A stretch of 64,000 nt of DNA from Streptomyces diastaticus subsp. diastaticus (GTDB taxonomy: Bacteria; Actinomycetota; Actinomycetes; Streptomycetales; Streptomycetaceae). Position numbers and translations under genes: made by a program. Positions 51,078 through 60,278 of the stretch are shown here, piece by piece (the first letter of the stretch is position 1; every line of letters begins with the position of its first letter). The DNA lies in NCBI RefSeq assembly GCF_011170125.1, contig NZ_BLLN01000005.1:1612001-1676000 (forward strand). Reading direction: 5' to 3'. The notes beneath the pieces are model-generated. The model did no database searches. It was not told the DNA's origin and saw nothing but the letters and a program-made list of their open reading frames with translations.

Positions 51078-52184
51078 TCAGCCGGACCCCACGAAGAGCA
51101 CCATCAGCGCCCAGACGACAGGCGCTGTCGGCAGCAGGGAGTCCAAGCGGTCCATGATGCCGCCGTGCCCGGGCAGCAGTGTGCCCATGTCCTTGATGCC
51201 GAGGTCTCGCTTGATCATCGACTCGCCGAGGTCGCCCAGGGTCGCGCTCACCGCCACCGACAGGCCCAGGAGCAGTCCCTGCCACCAAGCCCCTCCGTCG
51301 ACCAGGAACTGCATGCACAGAGCGCCGGCGAACATCGCTGCCCCGACCGCTCCGAACAGCCCTTCCCGCGTCTTGCCGGGGCTGATGCGCGGAGCCAGCT
51401 TGTGCTTGCCGAAGCGCCAGCCGACGGCGTAGGCGCCGGTGTCGGCGACCACCGTCAGGATGAGGAAGGTGATGACCCGCTGCGCGCCGTCGTCGGCCGT
51501 CAGCATGAGGGCTACGAAGGTCGCGAGGAACGGGACGTAGAACGTCGCGAAGACCCCCGCCGTAACGTCCTTCAGATATCCCTCAGGAGGCGCCGTCATC
51601 CGCCAGACGAGCACGGCGAGCGCGGTGAGCGCCATGGCGACCCAGGCGCCTTCCGGGCCCCACACATAGCCGGCGACGACCATGCCCGCCCCGCCCGCCG
51701 CCAGCGGCACGAGGGGCGCGTGGATGTCCTTGCGCTCCGCCAGCCGCGTGGTGAGTTCCCACAGCCCGACGACGACCGCCACCGCTATGACTCCGATGAA
51801 CACGGCCTTCACGATGAACAGCGACGCGACGATCACCGCTCCGAGGCCGACGCCGACTCCTATGGCGGCCCCGAGGTCCCGCCCCGCGCTCTTCTTCTGC
51901 GGTGCGGGGGGCGGCGTGGCGGCGGACATGGGCTCCTGCGGCGTCTCGTCACGGGACGACGGTGCACCGGGCAGGGCACCGTCCGACGGGCCGTCCCACT
52001 TCCCGCCATCGGCGGGCAGGTCCGGCATTTCGGGCACGATGGGCATGGGCCGAGTCTGCTGGGCTTCATGGGCATCGTACGCGGGACCCGCCGTGGCGGC
52101 TCCCTGGACGGGCCCCTGGCCTGCGGTAGGCCAAGGACCCGCGTACCCGGCATGCGACGGCGCGCCCCAGGGGGAGTCGTTCAT
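51078..52184 (-). CDS. cdsA: Phosphatidate cytidylyltransferase
   Basis: A 368-residue membrane enzyme that makes CDP-diacylglycerol. The C-terminal CTP-transferase signature is complete: DTGAYAVGWRFGKHKLAPRISP, then GKTREGLFGA, and SATLGDLGESMIKRDLGIKDMG, then LLPGHGGIMDRLDSL. About eight membrane segments precede it. The first 100 residues are a Pro-rich cytoplasmic tail, as in other Streptomyces CdsA proteins. The ATG at 52184 shares one base with the frr stop (TGATG), so the two are translationally coupled. Confidence 0.95.
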   Translation of the reverse strand: MNDSPWGAPSHAGYAGPWPTAGQGPVQGAATAGPAYDAHEAQQTRPMPIVPEMPDLPADGGKWDGPSDGALPGAPSSRDETPQEPMSAATPPPAPQKKSAGRDLGAAIGVGVGLGAVIVASLFIVKAVFIGVIAVAVVVGLWELTTRLAERKDIHAPLVPLAAGGAGMVVAGYVWGPEGAWVAMALTALAVLVWRMTAPPEGYLKDVTAGVFATFYVPFLATFVALMLTADDGAQRVITFLILTVVADTGAYAVGWRFGKHKLAPRISPGKTREGLFGAVGAAMFAGALCMQFLVDGGAWWQGLLLGLSVAVSATLGDLGESMIKRDLGIKDMGTLLPGHGGIMDRLDSLLPTAPVVWALMVLFVGSG

Positions 52185-52741
52185 CAGACTTCGAGCAGCT
52201 CGGCTTCCTTGTGCTTGAGCAGCTCGTCCACCTGAGCCACGTACTTGGCGGTGGTGTCGTCGAGTTCCTTCTCGCCGCGGCGGCCCTCGTCCTCACCGAC
52301 CTCGCCGTCCTTGACCAGCTTGTCGATGGCTTCCTTGGCCTTGCGCCGAACGGCGCGGATCGAGATCTTCGAGTCCTCGGCCTTGCCCCTGGCGACCTTG
52401 ATGAACTCGCGGCGGCGATCCTCCGTGAGCTCGGGGAACGAGACGCGGATGATGCGGCCGTCGTTGCTCGGGTTGACGCCGAGGTCCGAGTCGCGGATGG
52501 CCTGCTCGATGTTGCGCAGCGCGGTCGAGTCGAACGGCGTGACGACGGCCATGCGCGGTTCCGGCACCGAGAACGACGCCAGCTGATTGATCGGCGTGAG
52601 GGCACCGTAGTAGTCGGCCACGATCTTGTTGAACATCGCCGGGTGCGCACGGCCGGTGCGGATCGCGGCGAAGTCCTCCTTGGCGACCACGACGGCCTTT
52701 TCCATCTTCTCCTCGGCCTCGAGGAGGGTCTCTTCGATCAC
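52184..52741 (-). CDS. frr: Ribosome recycling factor
   Basis: A 185-residue factor that splits post-termination ribosomes with EF-G. The three-helix bundle and domain II are recognisable: [20 protein letters not shown], then [20 protein letters not shown], and [20 protein letters not shown], then [18 protein letters not shown]. The length is exactly that of the family. The GTG at 52741, preceded by CAGGAG, gives this length. It is coupled to cdsA and follows pyrH by 155 bp. Confidence 0.97.
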   Translation of the reverse strand: MIEETLLEAEEKMEKAVVVAKEDFAAIRTGRAHPAMFNKIVADYYGALTPINQLASFSVPEPRMAVVTPFDSTALRNIEQAIRDSDLGVNPSNDGRIIRVSFPELTEDRRREFIKVARGKAEDSKISIRAVRRKAKEAIDKLVKDGEVGEDEGRRGEKELDDTTAKYVAQVDELLKHKEAELLEV

Positions 52742-52896
52742 CACTTGCTCCTGCGTGTCTTGAGTTGGCCTGAGGATCCCCCGCACGGTGGTGGCTGTCC
52801 GGGGGTCGAAACAGGACCGGCTGCGTCGTGTGTCTTCCCTGCACGGTGTCCGACCGGCAGGGCTTTGTCCATCCCCACGGTGGGGGTGCTGACGGG

Positions 52897-53661
52897 TCAG
52901 TCCCGGGCGCGCGGCTCGCCCACGAGCGTGCCGATCTTCTCACCCTTCACGGCCCGGGCGATATTGCCGGCCGCGAGAAGTTCGAAGACCAGGATGGGCA
53001 GCTTGTTGTCCCGGCACAGCGTGATGGCGGTCATGTCGGCGACCTTGAGATCGCGGGTGATGACCTCGCCGTAGCCCAGGGCGTCGAACTTGACCGCGTC
53101 GGGGTTGGCCTTCGGGTCGGAATCGTAGACCCCGTCGACACCGTTCTTGCCCATCAACAGCGCTTCGGCGTCGATCTCGAGCGCGCGCTGGGCGGCGGTG
53201 GTGTCGGTGGAGAAGTACGGCATGCCCATGCCGGCACCGAAGATGACGACCCGGCCCTTCTCCAGGTGCCGCACGGCACGGAGCGGGATGTAGGGCTCGG
53301 CCACCTGCCCCATGGTGATGGCGGTCTGGACCCGCGAGTCGATGCCTTCCTTCTCCAGGAAGTCCTGGAGCGCGAGGCAGTTCATGACGGTGCCGAGCAT
53401 GCCCATGTAGTCGGAGCGCGCGCGGTCCATTCCGCGCTGCTGGAGTTCGGCGCCGCGGAAGAAGTTGCCGCCGCCGATCACCACGGCGATCTGCGCGCCG
53501 TCGCGGACCACGGCGGCGATCTCACGGGCGATGGCGTGCACCACGTCGGGGTCGACGCCGAGCCCCCCGCCGCCGGCGAAAGCCTCGCCGGAAAGCTTCA
53601 GCAGGAAACGGCCGGCTCCTTTGCCGTCCTCGCTCCTGGCAGCACTGTCAACATTGCCCAT
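52897..53661 (-). CDS. pyrH: UMP kinase
   Basis: A 254-residue amino-acid-kinase-fold enzyme phosphorylating [15 protein letters not shown] is the ATP-site start. [30 protein letters not shown] and [24 protein letters not shown] residues (here [20 protein letters not shown]) mark the UMP and hinge regions, and [18 protein letters not shown] is the C-terminal signature. The ATG at 53661 has GAGGAG upstream. It is separated from tsf by a 15-bp stem-loop, so it has at least partly independent transcription. Confidence 0.96.
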   Translation of the reverse strand: MGNVDSAARSEDGKGAGRFLLKLSGEAFAGGGGLGVDPDVVHAIAREIAAVVRDGAQIAVVIGGGNFFRGAELQQRGMDRARSDYMGMLGTVMNCLALQDFLEKEGIDSRVQTAITMGQVAEPYIPLRAVRHLEKGRVVIFGAGMGMPYFSTDTTAAQRALEIDAEALLMGKNGVDGVYDSDPKANPDAVKFDALGYGEVITRDLKVADMTAITLCRDNKLPILVFELLAAGNIARAVKGEKIGTLVGEPRARD

Positions 53662-53687
53662 GGGGTCTTCTCCTCGTGCACATACGA

Positions 53688-53738
53688 AGGAGGCCATTGC
53701 CGGTGGATGCGGTATCCCGATCGCGGCAATGGCCTCCT
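53688..53738 (-). terminator. Stem-loop between tsf and pyrH
   Basis: Perfect 15-nt arms AGGAGGCCATTGCCG and CGGCAATGGCCTCCT with a 21-nt loop. It lies after the tsf stop and before pyrH. Confidence 0.75.
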
Positions 53739-53831
53739 CGTCAGATCTGCGGTCGTCCGGAGCGTCCGACGGGGCGCACCGTGGCGTCCGCTACCGGCCC
53801 CGTGGGGCCGTACGTCGATCGCGGTCCCGGC

Positions 53832-54668
53832 TCAGATGCCGACCTTGATGCGCGCGAAGCGCTTCAGGCTGACACCGGCCTCGCCCAGGACCTTCTGGAC
53901 GGACTTCTTGTTGTCCTTGGCGAAGGGCTGGTCCAGGAGGGCGACCTCCTTGAAGAAGCCGTTCACCCGGCCTTCGACGATCTTCGGGAGCGCGGCCTCG
54001 GGCTTGCCCTCGTTGCGCGAGGTCTCCTCGGCGACGCGGCGCTCGTTCTCGACGACCTCGGCCGGCACCTCGTCACGCGAAAGGTACTGCGGCGCGAAGG
54101 CGGCGATGTGCTGCGCGACGTCCTTGGCGACCTCGGCGTTCTCCTTGTCGAGCTCGACGAGGACACCGATCTGCGGCGGGAGGTCGGGCATGGTGCGGTG
54201 CATGTACGCCGCGACGTAGCCGCCCGTGAACTGCGCGAAGCGGTCCAGGACGATCTTCTCACCGAGGTTGGCGTTGGCCTCGTCCACGTACGCCTGGACC
54301 GTCTTGCCGGACTCGATCTCGGAGGCGAGCAGCGCCTCAAGGTCGGCCGGGGAGGTCGCGGCGATGTGCTGGGCGAGGGTGTTGGCGACGTGCTGGAACT
54401 TCTCGCCCTTGGCGACGAAGTCCGTCTCGCACTTCAGCTCGACGAGAACACCGGAGGTGTGGTCGTCGGCGATGAGGGAGACGACGGCGCCGTTCTCGGC
54501 GGAGCGGCCCTCGCGCTTGGCGACGCCCTTCTGGCCCTTGACGCGAAGGAGCTCGACAGCCTTGTCGACGCTGCCCTCGGCCTCGTCGAGGGCCTTCTTG
54601 CAGTCCATCATGCCGGCGCCGGTGAGCTCGCGGAGCTTCTTGACGTCGGCGGCGGTGTAGTTCGCCAT
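53832..54668 (-). CDS. tsf: Elongation factor Ts
   Basis: A 278-residue nucleotide exchange factor for EF-Tu. The N-terminal UBA-like domain and the first signature [20 protein letters not shown] are present, followed by the second signature [18 protein letters not shown] and the two core subdomains. The ATG at 54668 is conventional. It follows rpsB by 92 bp that contain a strong stem-loop, a common arrangement giving graded expression of rpsB over tsf. Confidence 0.98.
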   Translation of the reverse strand: MANYTAADVKKLRELTGAGMMDCKKALDEAEGSVDKAVELLRVKGQKGVAKREGRSAENGAVVSLIADDHTSGVLVELKCETDFVAKGEKFQHVANTLAQHIAATSPADLEALLASEIESGKTVQAYVDEANANLGEKIVLDRFAQFTGGYVAAYMHRTMPDLPPQIGVLVELDKENAEVAKDVAQHIAAFAPQYLSRDEVPAEVVENERRVAEETSRNEGKPEAALPKIVEGRVNGFFKEVALLDQPFAKDNKKSVQKVLGEAGVSLKRFARIKVGI

Positions 54669-54710
54669 GGTGATGTGAATCTCTCTCGAAGTCTGGAAGA
54701 TCTACGGGTG

Positions 54711-54741
54711 GACGGCGGGGGCTGGTCCAGCCCCCGCCGTC
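54711..54741 (-). terminator. Stem-loop between rpsB and tsf
   Basis: Perfect 14-nt arms GACGGCGGGGGCTG and CAGCCCCCGCCGTC around GTC. It probably acts as a partial terminator or stabiliser of the rpsB message. Confidence 0.75.
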
Positions 54742-54760
54742 AGCAACCGATGAGGATCGG

Positions 54761-55693
54761 TCAGGCCTGCTCGGGCTCGACGGCCGCGGCGCCCGTGGCC
54801 TCCTCGACGACGGCCGGGGCGACGGCCTGCTCGGCGTCGGCGACCTTCTCCGTCTCGGCGGAGGTCTGCACCTCGTCCTTGGCGGCGGGGGCCTCGGCGG
54901 TCTCGGCGGGCTTCTTGTCGCCCTCGAGCAGGTCACGCTCCCACTCGGCGAGGGGCTCACCGGCGGCCTTGTCGCCCGGCTTGGAGTCTCCGGTGGCGAC
55001 GCCGGAGCGGGCGATGAGGCCCTCGGCGACCGCGTCGGCGATCACGCGGGTGAGCAGGGTGACGGAGCGGATCGCGTCGTCGTTGCCCGGGATCTTGTAG
55101 TCGACCTCGTCGGGGTCGCAGTTGGTGTCGAGGATGGCGACGACCGGGATGTGGAGCTTGCGCGCCTCACCGACGGCGATGTGCTCCTTCTTGGTGTCCA
55201 CGATCCAGACGGCGCTGGGCACCTTCTGCATCTCGCGGATACCACCGAGGGTCTTCTCCAGCTTGGCCTTCTCACGCGAGAGGACCAGGAGCTCCTTCTT
55301 GGTGAGGCCGGAGGCGGCCACGTCCTCGAAGTCGATCTGCTCCAGCTCCTTGAGGCGCTGGAGGCGCTTGTAGACGGTGGAGAAGTTGGTGAGCATGCCG
55401 CCCAGCCAGCGCTGGTTGACGTAGGGCATGCCGACGCGGGTGGCCTGCTCCGCGATGGCCTCCTGCGCCTGCTTCTTCGTACCGACGAACATCACCGTGC
55501 CGCCGTGGGCGACGGTCTCCTTGACGAACTCGTAGGCGCGGTCGATGTACGACAGCGACTGGAGCAGGTCGATGATGTAGATGCCGTTGCGCTCCGTGAA
55601 GATGAAGCGCTTCATCTTCGGGTTCCAGCGGCGGGTCTGGTGACCGAAGTGGACGCCGCTTTCCAGCAGCTCCCGCATCGTGACGACGGCCAT
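54761..55693 (-). CDS. rpsB: 30S ribosomal protein S2
   Basis: A 310-residue S2 protein. [20 protein letters not shown], then NPKMKRFIF is the N-terminal signature, and [20 protein letters not shown], then GNDDAIRSV is the second S2 signature. An acidic Ala/Glu-rich tail of about 60 residues follows ([20 protein letters not shown] onward), typical of Streptomyces S2. It heads the rpsB-tsf unit; a leader hairpin and a TACACT -10 box lie upstream. Confidence 0.98.
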   Translation of the reverse strand: MAVVTMRELLESGVHFGHQTRRWNPKMKRFIFTERNGIYIIDLLQSLSYIDRAYEFVKETVAHGGTVMFVGTKKQAQEAIAEQATRVGMPYVNQRWLGGMLTNFSTVYKRLQRLKELEQIDFEDVAASGLTKKELLVLSREKAKLEKTLGGIREMQKVPSAVWIVDTKKEHIAVGEARKLHIPVVAILDTNCDPDEVDYKIPGNDDAIRSVTLLTRVIADAVAEGLIARSGVATGDSKPGDKAAGEPLAEWERDLLEGDKKPAETAEAPAAKDEVQTSAETEKVADAEQAVAPAVVEEATGAAAVEPEQA

Positions 55694-55787
55694 GGCCGTT
55701 TCTCCTTGTGTTCTCGGTTGCCGCGACCACCGGACGGCGGTCGCGCCTGACGCCCCGCGCGCTGTGCCCGAAGGACCGAGGAGCGCG

Positions 55788-55812
55788 GACGTCGACCAGA
55801 GGGGTTGACGTC
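55788..55812 (-). promoter_or_regulatory. rpsB leader hairpin
   Basis: GACGTCGAC (55788-55796) and GTTGACGTC (55804-55812) pair with one wobble around a 7-nt loop, about 95-120 nt upstream of the rpsB start. It could be an autoregulatory site for S2, but this is inferred from position only. Confidence 0.35.
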
Positions 55813-55854
55813 GGGGCGTGCGAAGTCGACCCGGTGACCCGGATCGCCATCAGA

Positions 55855-55860
55855 AGTGTA
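55855..55860 (-). promoter_or_regulatory. Candidate rpsB -10 box
   Basis: TACACT on the minus strand, about 160 nt upstream of rpsB. No good -35 hexamer was found at standard spacing. Confidence 0.35.
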
Positions 55861-55889
55861 CGGGACCGCCGACCCACCGGGTGACGCCG

Positions 55890-55916
55890 CTGTCCACAAC
55901 CGGTCGGTAGTCCACA
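55890..55916 (+). promoter_or_regulatory. Pair of DnaA-box-like sequences
   Basis: CTGTCCACA (55890-55898) and TAGTCCACA (55908-55916) each differ by one base from the Streptomyces DnaA box TTGTCCACA. They are in the same orientation with an 18-bp start-to-start interval, in the rpsB/M23 divergent region. Confidence 0.45.
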
Positions 55917-55966
55917 GATCCGGACCATGATCCCCGAGGTCGGCCGCGATGGGCGAGTGTGGACCC

Positions 55967-57241
55967 ATGAACACGGAGAGTTACACACTTACCCGCCTCG
56001 TCCACCGCCTCCGCCTTACCGCGTTCCCCGCTCGCGCCCGTCAGAGGCGGGCCGGCCCCGCCCCGCTCCTCTCCTCCCGTGCAAGGCCGTGGAGGAGTTC
56101 GCCGACTGCCCGAGGGGGCCTCCTCGGCGCCCGGGTCTCCTGGGCGACCGCTCCCGGGCGCTCTCCCGGACCGGCCACCGAGCACGCGGCCCCCGCCCAG
56201 CGCTCGCTCGCCCGCGCGGGGGCGGTGCTGCTCTGCGGAGTCGTCGCTCTGGCCCTGGCCTCGACGGTCAAGGCTGCGGGCGCGGCAACTCCCCCACCTC
56301 CTCCGCCCGCCCCGGCAGGCGACGGAACGACCGCTCCGTCACCGACGAGCCCCACCGACACCGCCGCGTGGGGCGGTCGGCAGCAGGCTTCGGCGGCACC
56401 GCACTTCCGGCCCTCGAGCCGCACCTCAGGCACACGTGCAGAGCACCGGCTCGGGACCACCACCGGGGCTCACCGGCGACGCCCCGCCGCCCCTCCGCCC
56501 GGCGCGGTCCCAGGTGCGCGGTCCTGGCCGGTGGGCACCCGGCCGCGCGTGGCACGCGGGTGGGAGCCGCCGGCGACCGGCTTCGGGCCGGGGCACCGAG
56601 GGGTGGACTTGCGTGCCTCCGTAGGAACGACGGTACGGGCGGCGGCGTCCGGACGGGTCTCCTTCGCGGGCCCGGTGGCGGGCCGCGGCGTCGTCGCCAT
56701 CGAACTGTCCGGCAGCGGCGAGCCCCCGCTGCGGACCACGTACGAGCCGGTGCGACCGCTGGTCGCCGTCGGCGACGAGGTGGTGGCCGGTCAGCCGGTG
56801 GCCGTGCTCGAGTCAAGCACCCACTGCCCGCACTCGTGCCTCCACTGGGGTCTGCTGCGCGGGAAGGATTACCTGGATCCGTTCTCGCTGCTTCCTGAGT
56901 GGATGCTGCGGCGCGGGCCTTCCCGCCTACTGCCCGTGAGCGGCGTACCGGAGCCCTCGCCCGGCATCCCCCAGGTCCTCGCGCCGCGCCCGAAGGCGGA
57001 CACCCCGACCGCGAAGCAGCCGCACGCACCCGCCGAGGAGCCGGGCCGAGGGCGTCAGCGCCCCGCCCGCGCCGTCGCACGGCGCTCCACGGGGAAGACC
57101 GGCCCCGCCGGGCGCTCCCACGGGTGCCCCGCCACGAGCGGCCCACCGAACAGGCGGGGGCGGGTGTCCCGCACCACGGACAAGCGCGGGAGAGTCAGCC
57201 GCGGACGCCGCCGAGGGCCATCGCCACGGTCGCGTCGATGA
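55967..57241 (+). CDS. M23-family peptidase-like protein with altered catalytic motif
   Basis: A 424-residue protein. One hydrophobic segment (about residues 88-103, GAVLLCGVVALALAST) suggests export or anchoring. The LytM/M23 beta-barrel lies at about residues 205-300. The zinc ligands His210 and Asp214 (GHRGVDL) and His293 (LHWG) are present, but the other catalytic His of the HxH motif is Cys291 (SCLHWG). A basic low-complexity tail follows and ends inside the convergent TetR gene. The ATG at 55967 is used; 55949 is possible. M23 proteins cut or bind peptidoglycan cross-bridges. The gene lies between rpsB and whiG, as in other Streptomyces from memory. Confidence 0.8.
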   Translation: MNTESYTLTRLVHRLRLTAFPARARQRRAGPAPLLSSRARPWRSSPTARGGLLGARVSWATAPGRSPGPATEHAAPAQRSLARAGAVLLCGVVALALASTVKAAGAATPPPPPPAPAGDGTTAPSPTSPTDTAAWGGRQQASAAPHFRPSSRTSGTRAEHRLGTTTGAHRRRPAAPPPGAVPGARSWPVGTRPRVARGWEPPATGFGPGHRGVDLRASVGTTVRAAASGRVSFAGPVAGRGVVAIELSGSGEPPLRTTYEPVRPLVAVGDEVVAGQPVAVLESSTHCPHSCLHWGLLRGKDYLDPFSLLPEWMLRRGPSRLLPVSGVPEPSPGIPQVLAPRPKADTPTAKQPHAPAEEPGRGRQRPARAVARRSTGKTGPAGRSHGCPATSGPPNRRGRVSRTTDKRGRVSRGRRRGPSPRSRR

Positions 57242-57776
57242 TGGCCTGCGGGTCTTCCGCCGCCCCCAGCTCGATACGCCGGACAGCCGCGTCGACCACG
57301 CCTTGCAGCAGCATGGCGGCGAGTCGCGGACGGTGGTGCCCCATCCCCTCCAGGGCGTCGACCACTACACCCACCAGGCCACCGTGGGCTGCGCGGATCT
57401 TCTCGCGGGCTCCCGCGTCCAGCTCGCTCGCCGAGATGGCCACGACGGCACGGTGCCTGCGGTCCCCGACGAGAGCGAGCTGCGTACGGACGTACGCCTC
57501 GACCTTGGCCTCGGGCGTGGCTTCGCGCTCCATGGCGGCCTGCACCTCGGCGGCCCACACGGGGATGTCGACCTCGCAGAGTTCCTCCACCACGGCCGCG
57601 CGCGAACGGAAGTACTCGTACACGGAGGACCGCGCCAGCCCGGTACGTTCGGCGAGCGCGGGAAAAGTGAGAGCGTCCGTACCGCCTTCCGACAGCAGAG
57701 ACCTGGCGGCGTCCAGGAGGGCGCCGCGTTGCATCGACCGGTGCTCGGCCACGGAGGCCGCTCGAATCCTTGGCAC
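57195..57776 (-). CDS. TetR family transcriptional regulator
   Basis: A 193-residue regulator. An N-terminal helix-turn-helix (about residues 15-62: RGALLDAARSLLSEGGTDAL, then TFPALAERTGLARSSVYEYF) is followed by an all-helical ligand-binding domain. The GTG at 57776 lies exactly 6 nt after a TACAGT -10 hexamer and has no ribosome binding site, which indicates a leaderless transcript and decides the start. The 3' end overlaps the convergent M23 gene by 47 bp. The regulated gene and ligand are unknown. Confidence 0.88.
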   Translation of the reverse strand: MPRIRAASVAEHRSMQRGALLDAARSLLSEGGTDALTFPALAERTGLARSSVYEYFRSRAAVVEELCEVDIPVWAAEVQAAMEREATPEAKVEAYVRTQLALVGDRRHRAVVAISASELDAGAREKIRAAHGGLVGVVVDALEGMGHHRPRLAAMLLQGVVDAAVRRIELGAAEDPQAIIDATVAMALGGVRG

Positions 57777-57782
57777 GTTCCC

Positions 57783-57788
57783 ACTGTA
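57783..57788 (-). promoter_or_regulatory. -10 box of leaderless TetR gene
   Basis: TACAGT on the minus strand, six bases before the GTG start at 57776. Confidence 0.5.
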
Positions 57789-57967
57789 CGGATGACGCGT
57801 ACGCGACGGCAGCCGGTACACCCTCTTCCCTTGGGGCGCGCCGTCATGATCTCGCCGCTCGATGGCGCGTCCGCGACGCCAGGCGCCCGCGTGGCGTCAC
57901 CTCGGCGGAGTACGCCCCGGCGTCACACCGGGAGGCGGCGGCCGGGCCCAGTGCGGCGGGCGAGCGG

Positions 57968-58807
57968 TCAGCGGCCGAAGCTCGACAGCTTCGCTCGGAG
58001 TTGCAGAACCGATTTCGTGTGGATCTGGCTCACTCTGCTTTCGGTCACACCCAGGACATGGCCGATTTCGGCGAGGGTCAGTCCCTCGAAGTAGTACAGC
58101 GTGACCACGGTCTTCTCCCGCTCGGGCAGGAGGTTGATCGCCCGGGCTAGCAGCCGGCGCAGTTCGCGGTCCTCGGCGAGTTCGACGGGGTTGTCGGCGG
58201 AGGTGTCCTCGAGGGTGTCCATGATGCTGAGACGGTCCCCGCCGCCCTCGCCGCCGCCGTGGAGGAGTTCCTCGAGGGCCACGACGTTCGCCAGGGACAG
58301 CTGGCTGAAAACCGCGTGCAGGTCCTCCACCGCGATCCCCATCTCCGCGGCGACCTCGGCCTCGGTGGGCGTGCGGTGCAGTTCGGCCTCGAGCGAGGCG
58401 TACGCACGCTCGACGTTGCGCGCCTTCTGCCGGACGGAGCGGGGAATCCAGTCCAGTGCGCGCAGTTCGTCGATCATCGCGCCCCGGATGCGCGTGATGG
58501 CGTACGTCTCGAACTTGATGGACCGTTCCGGGTCGAACTTCTCGATGGCGTCGATCAGCCCGAAGATGCCGGACGAGACGAAGTCGGCCTGCTCCACATT
58601 GGGCGGCAGGCCGACACTGACCCGGCCCGCGACGTACTTGACCAGCGGGGAGTAGTGCAGGATCAGCTGCTCGCGCAGCCGCGCGTCGCCCGTGGCCTTG
58701 TAGGAGCTCCACAGCTCCTCAAGCGTGGTGGGAGCCTTGGGCCGCACGCTGCCGCGGGCGGCGGGAGGTACTGCCGCCCGGTCAGACCCGGAGGTGTGCT
58801 GGGGCAT
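57968..58807 (-). CDS. whiG: RNA polymerase sigma factor WhiG
   Basis: A 279-residue sigma factor of the FliA/WhiG (sigma-28) class that starts sporulation-specific transcription in aerial hyphae. Region 2 reads [20 protein letters not shown], then [20 protein letters not shown]. Region 3 begins [12 protein letters not shown]. Region 4 has the [23 protein letters not shown]. The length matches WhiG. The ATG at 58807 has AAGGCGA upstream. A terminator after dprA and an AT-richer upstream region imply its own promoter. In characterised species WhiG drives whiH and whiI; those targets are outside this window. Confidence 0.95.
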   Translation of the reverse strand: MPQHTSGSDRAAVPPAARGSVRPKAPTTLEELWSSYKATGDARLREQLILHYSPLVKYVAGRVSVGLPPNVEQADFVSSGIFGLIDAIEKFDPERSIKFETYAITRIRGAMIDELRALDWIPRSVRQKARNVERAYASLEAELHRTPTEAEVAAEMGIAVEDLHAVFSQLSLANVVALEELLHGGGEGGGDRLSIMDTLEDTSADNPVELAEDRELRRLLARAINLLPEREKTVVTLYYFEGLTLAEIGHVLGVTESRVSQIHTKSVLQLRAKLSSFGR

Positions 58808-58884
58808 TCGTCGCCTTGAGCCGTTCTGCCGTGAACTGAGGGAGATTGATGGTCCGATGGCGTGTCTGAGTCGAAATCCTTGCG

Positions 58885-58890
58885 AGCGTA
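58885..58890 (-). promoter_or_regulatory. Candidate whiG -10 box
   Basis: TACGCT on the minus strand about 80 nt upstream of whiG, in a stretch with lower GC content. The -35 is not clear. Confidence 0.3.
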
Positions 58891-58978
58891 ACGTGACGAA
58901 GGGGTCGCGTTGAGCGAAGGGTACGGGGTCGGAGCGGGACATTTGCGCCCCGCCGAGCACCTCACGCGCCCCGTCCGG

Positions 58979-59003
58979 CCCCGGTGCGACCAGCACACCG
59001 GGG
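58979..59003 (-). terminator. Stem-loop after dprA
   Basis: Perfect 8-nt arms CCCCGGTG and CACCGGGG around a 9-nt loop, 25 bp beyond the dprA stop. It separates the dprA operon from whiG. Confidence 0.6.
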
Positions 59004-59027
59004 CGGCGAACCCCGCAACAGCCAAGG

Positions 59028-60278
59028 TCATGGGGCATGATCCGGACAGCTGGGCACTTTAGCTACCGGATCGCCACAGGTCGGAAATCCGCCCGAAAGC
59101 GCCTGGCGTGTCAACTTCCAGTTTTCCCCTCCGCGTTCGACGTAGCCGAGGGCCAGCAGTTCGTACAGGTTGCCGACCGTCTCGTCGATGCTGCCGGCAG
59201 CCGCGCGGGCGATCAGCTCGAGTGTTCCGCCCGCGCCGGCCGGTACGGCTTCGAGGACGCGGATCAGCCGCTCGGGCAGCAGGTCCCTGGGCAGCACGGG
59301 TCCGGACTTCGCGGGGGCCAGTTCCCCGATCCCTCCGACAAGTTCGACGACGTCGCCGGCATCCGCGACCAGGTGGCCCTCGCCGCGCAGCAGTTCGTGC
59401 ACTCCCGCGGAAAGACTGCTGGTCACCGGGCCTGGGACTCCCATGACGGCACGCCCCAGACGCAGGGCGGCGCGCGCCGTCGACAACGCGCCGCTCCGGT
59501 GGGCCGCCTCGACCACCACGGTGCCCCGCGTCAGCGCGGCGATCACGCGGTTGCGCCGTACGAACCTGCTGGGGGTCGGATGGTCACCGGGCGGCAACTC
59601 GCTGACCACCAGCCCTTGTTCGGCGATCCGTGCGATGAGCTGGGTGTGTCCTCGCGGATAGGGGCTGTCCACGCCGCAGGCCAGCACCGCGACCGTGGCG
59701 CCGCCCGCTCCGAGAGCGGCGCGATGGGCCGCGCCGTCGATGCCGTAGGCGCCGCCCGAGACCACCACCCAGCCCTGCTCCGCCAGCCCGGCCCCGAACA
59801 GACCCGCGGCGTGCGCCCCGTAGTCCGTACACGCCCTGGCTCCCACCAGCGCGACCGAGCGCAGCGCCCAGAAACGGAGCGAGGGAGTGCCGCGCACCCA
59901 GAGCCCCAAGGGCCGAGCGTCGCCGAGGTCGTCCAGCTGGGCGGGCCACTCGCTGTCCCCGGGGCAGACGAACCGGGCCCCGGCCCGACGGGCCGCCGCC
60001 AGGTCGAGCTCCGGCCGTGCGTCGCGGGCCCGCGACCGCAGCCCGGCCATCCGCCCGGCCGTGGCCCCGGGGAGCGACGGCCCCTCTCCGCGCAACCGCT
60101 GGAACAGCGCCACCGGCCCCAGCCTCCGCAGCCACTGGCCGCTGCGTGGGTCCCCCGGCTCCAGCACCCGGGTGAGGCCGGCTCTGGCCATGCGTTCGGC
60201 CGCGTCGTTCCCCGCCTGCCCCGGCTCGTCGAGCTCCCGCGCCCGGGCAGGCGAGCGATCCTTGTCCCGCGCCGTCAC
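59028..60278 (-). CDS. dprA: DNA-processing protein DprA
   Basis: A 416-residue DprA/Smf protein that binds single-stranded DNA and loads RecA in transforming bacteria. The Rossmann-like core is intact: [40 protein letters not shown], and [22 protein letters not shown]-terminal winged-helix domain ([20 protein letters not shown]) is present. The GTG at 60278 has GGGAGG upstream and overlaps the comM stop by 4 nt. Streptomyces is not known to be naturally competent, so the cellular role is uncertain. Confidence 0.93.
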   Translation of the reverse strand: MTARDKDRSPARARELDEPGQAGNDAAERMARAGLTRVLEPGDPRSGQWLRRLGPVALFQRLRGEGPSLPGATAGRMAGLRSRARDARPELDLAAARRAGARFVCPGDSEWPAQLDDLGDARPLGLWVRGTPSLRFWALRSVALVGARACTDYGAHAAGLFGAGLAEQGWVVVSGGAYGIDGAAHRAALGAGGATVAVLACGVDSPYPRGHTQLIARIAEQGLVVSELPPGDHPTPSRFVRRNRVIAALTRGTVVVEAAHRSGALSTARAALRLGRAVMGVPGPVTSSLSAGVHELLRGEGHLVADAGDVVELVGGIGELAPAKSGPVLPRDLLPERLIRVLEAVPAGAGGTLELIARAAAGSIDETVGNLYELLALGYVERGGENWKLTRQALSGGFPTCGDPVAKVPSCPDHAP

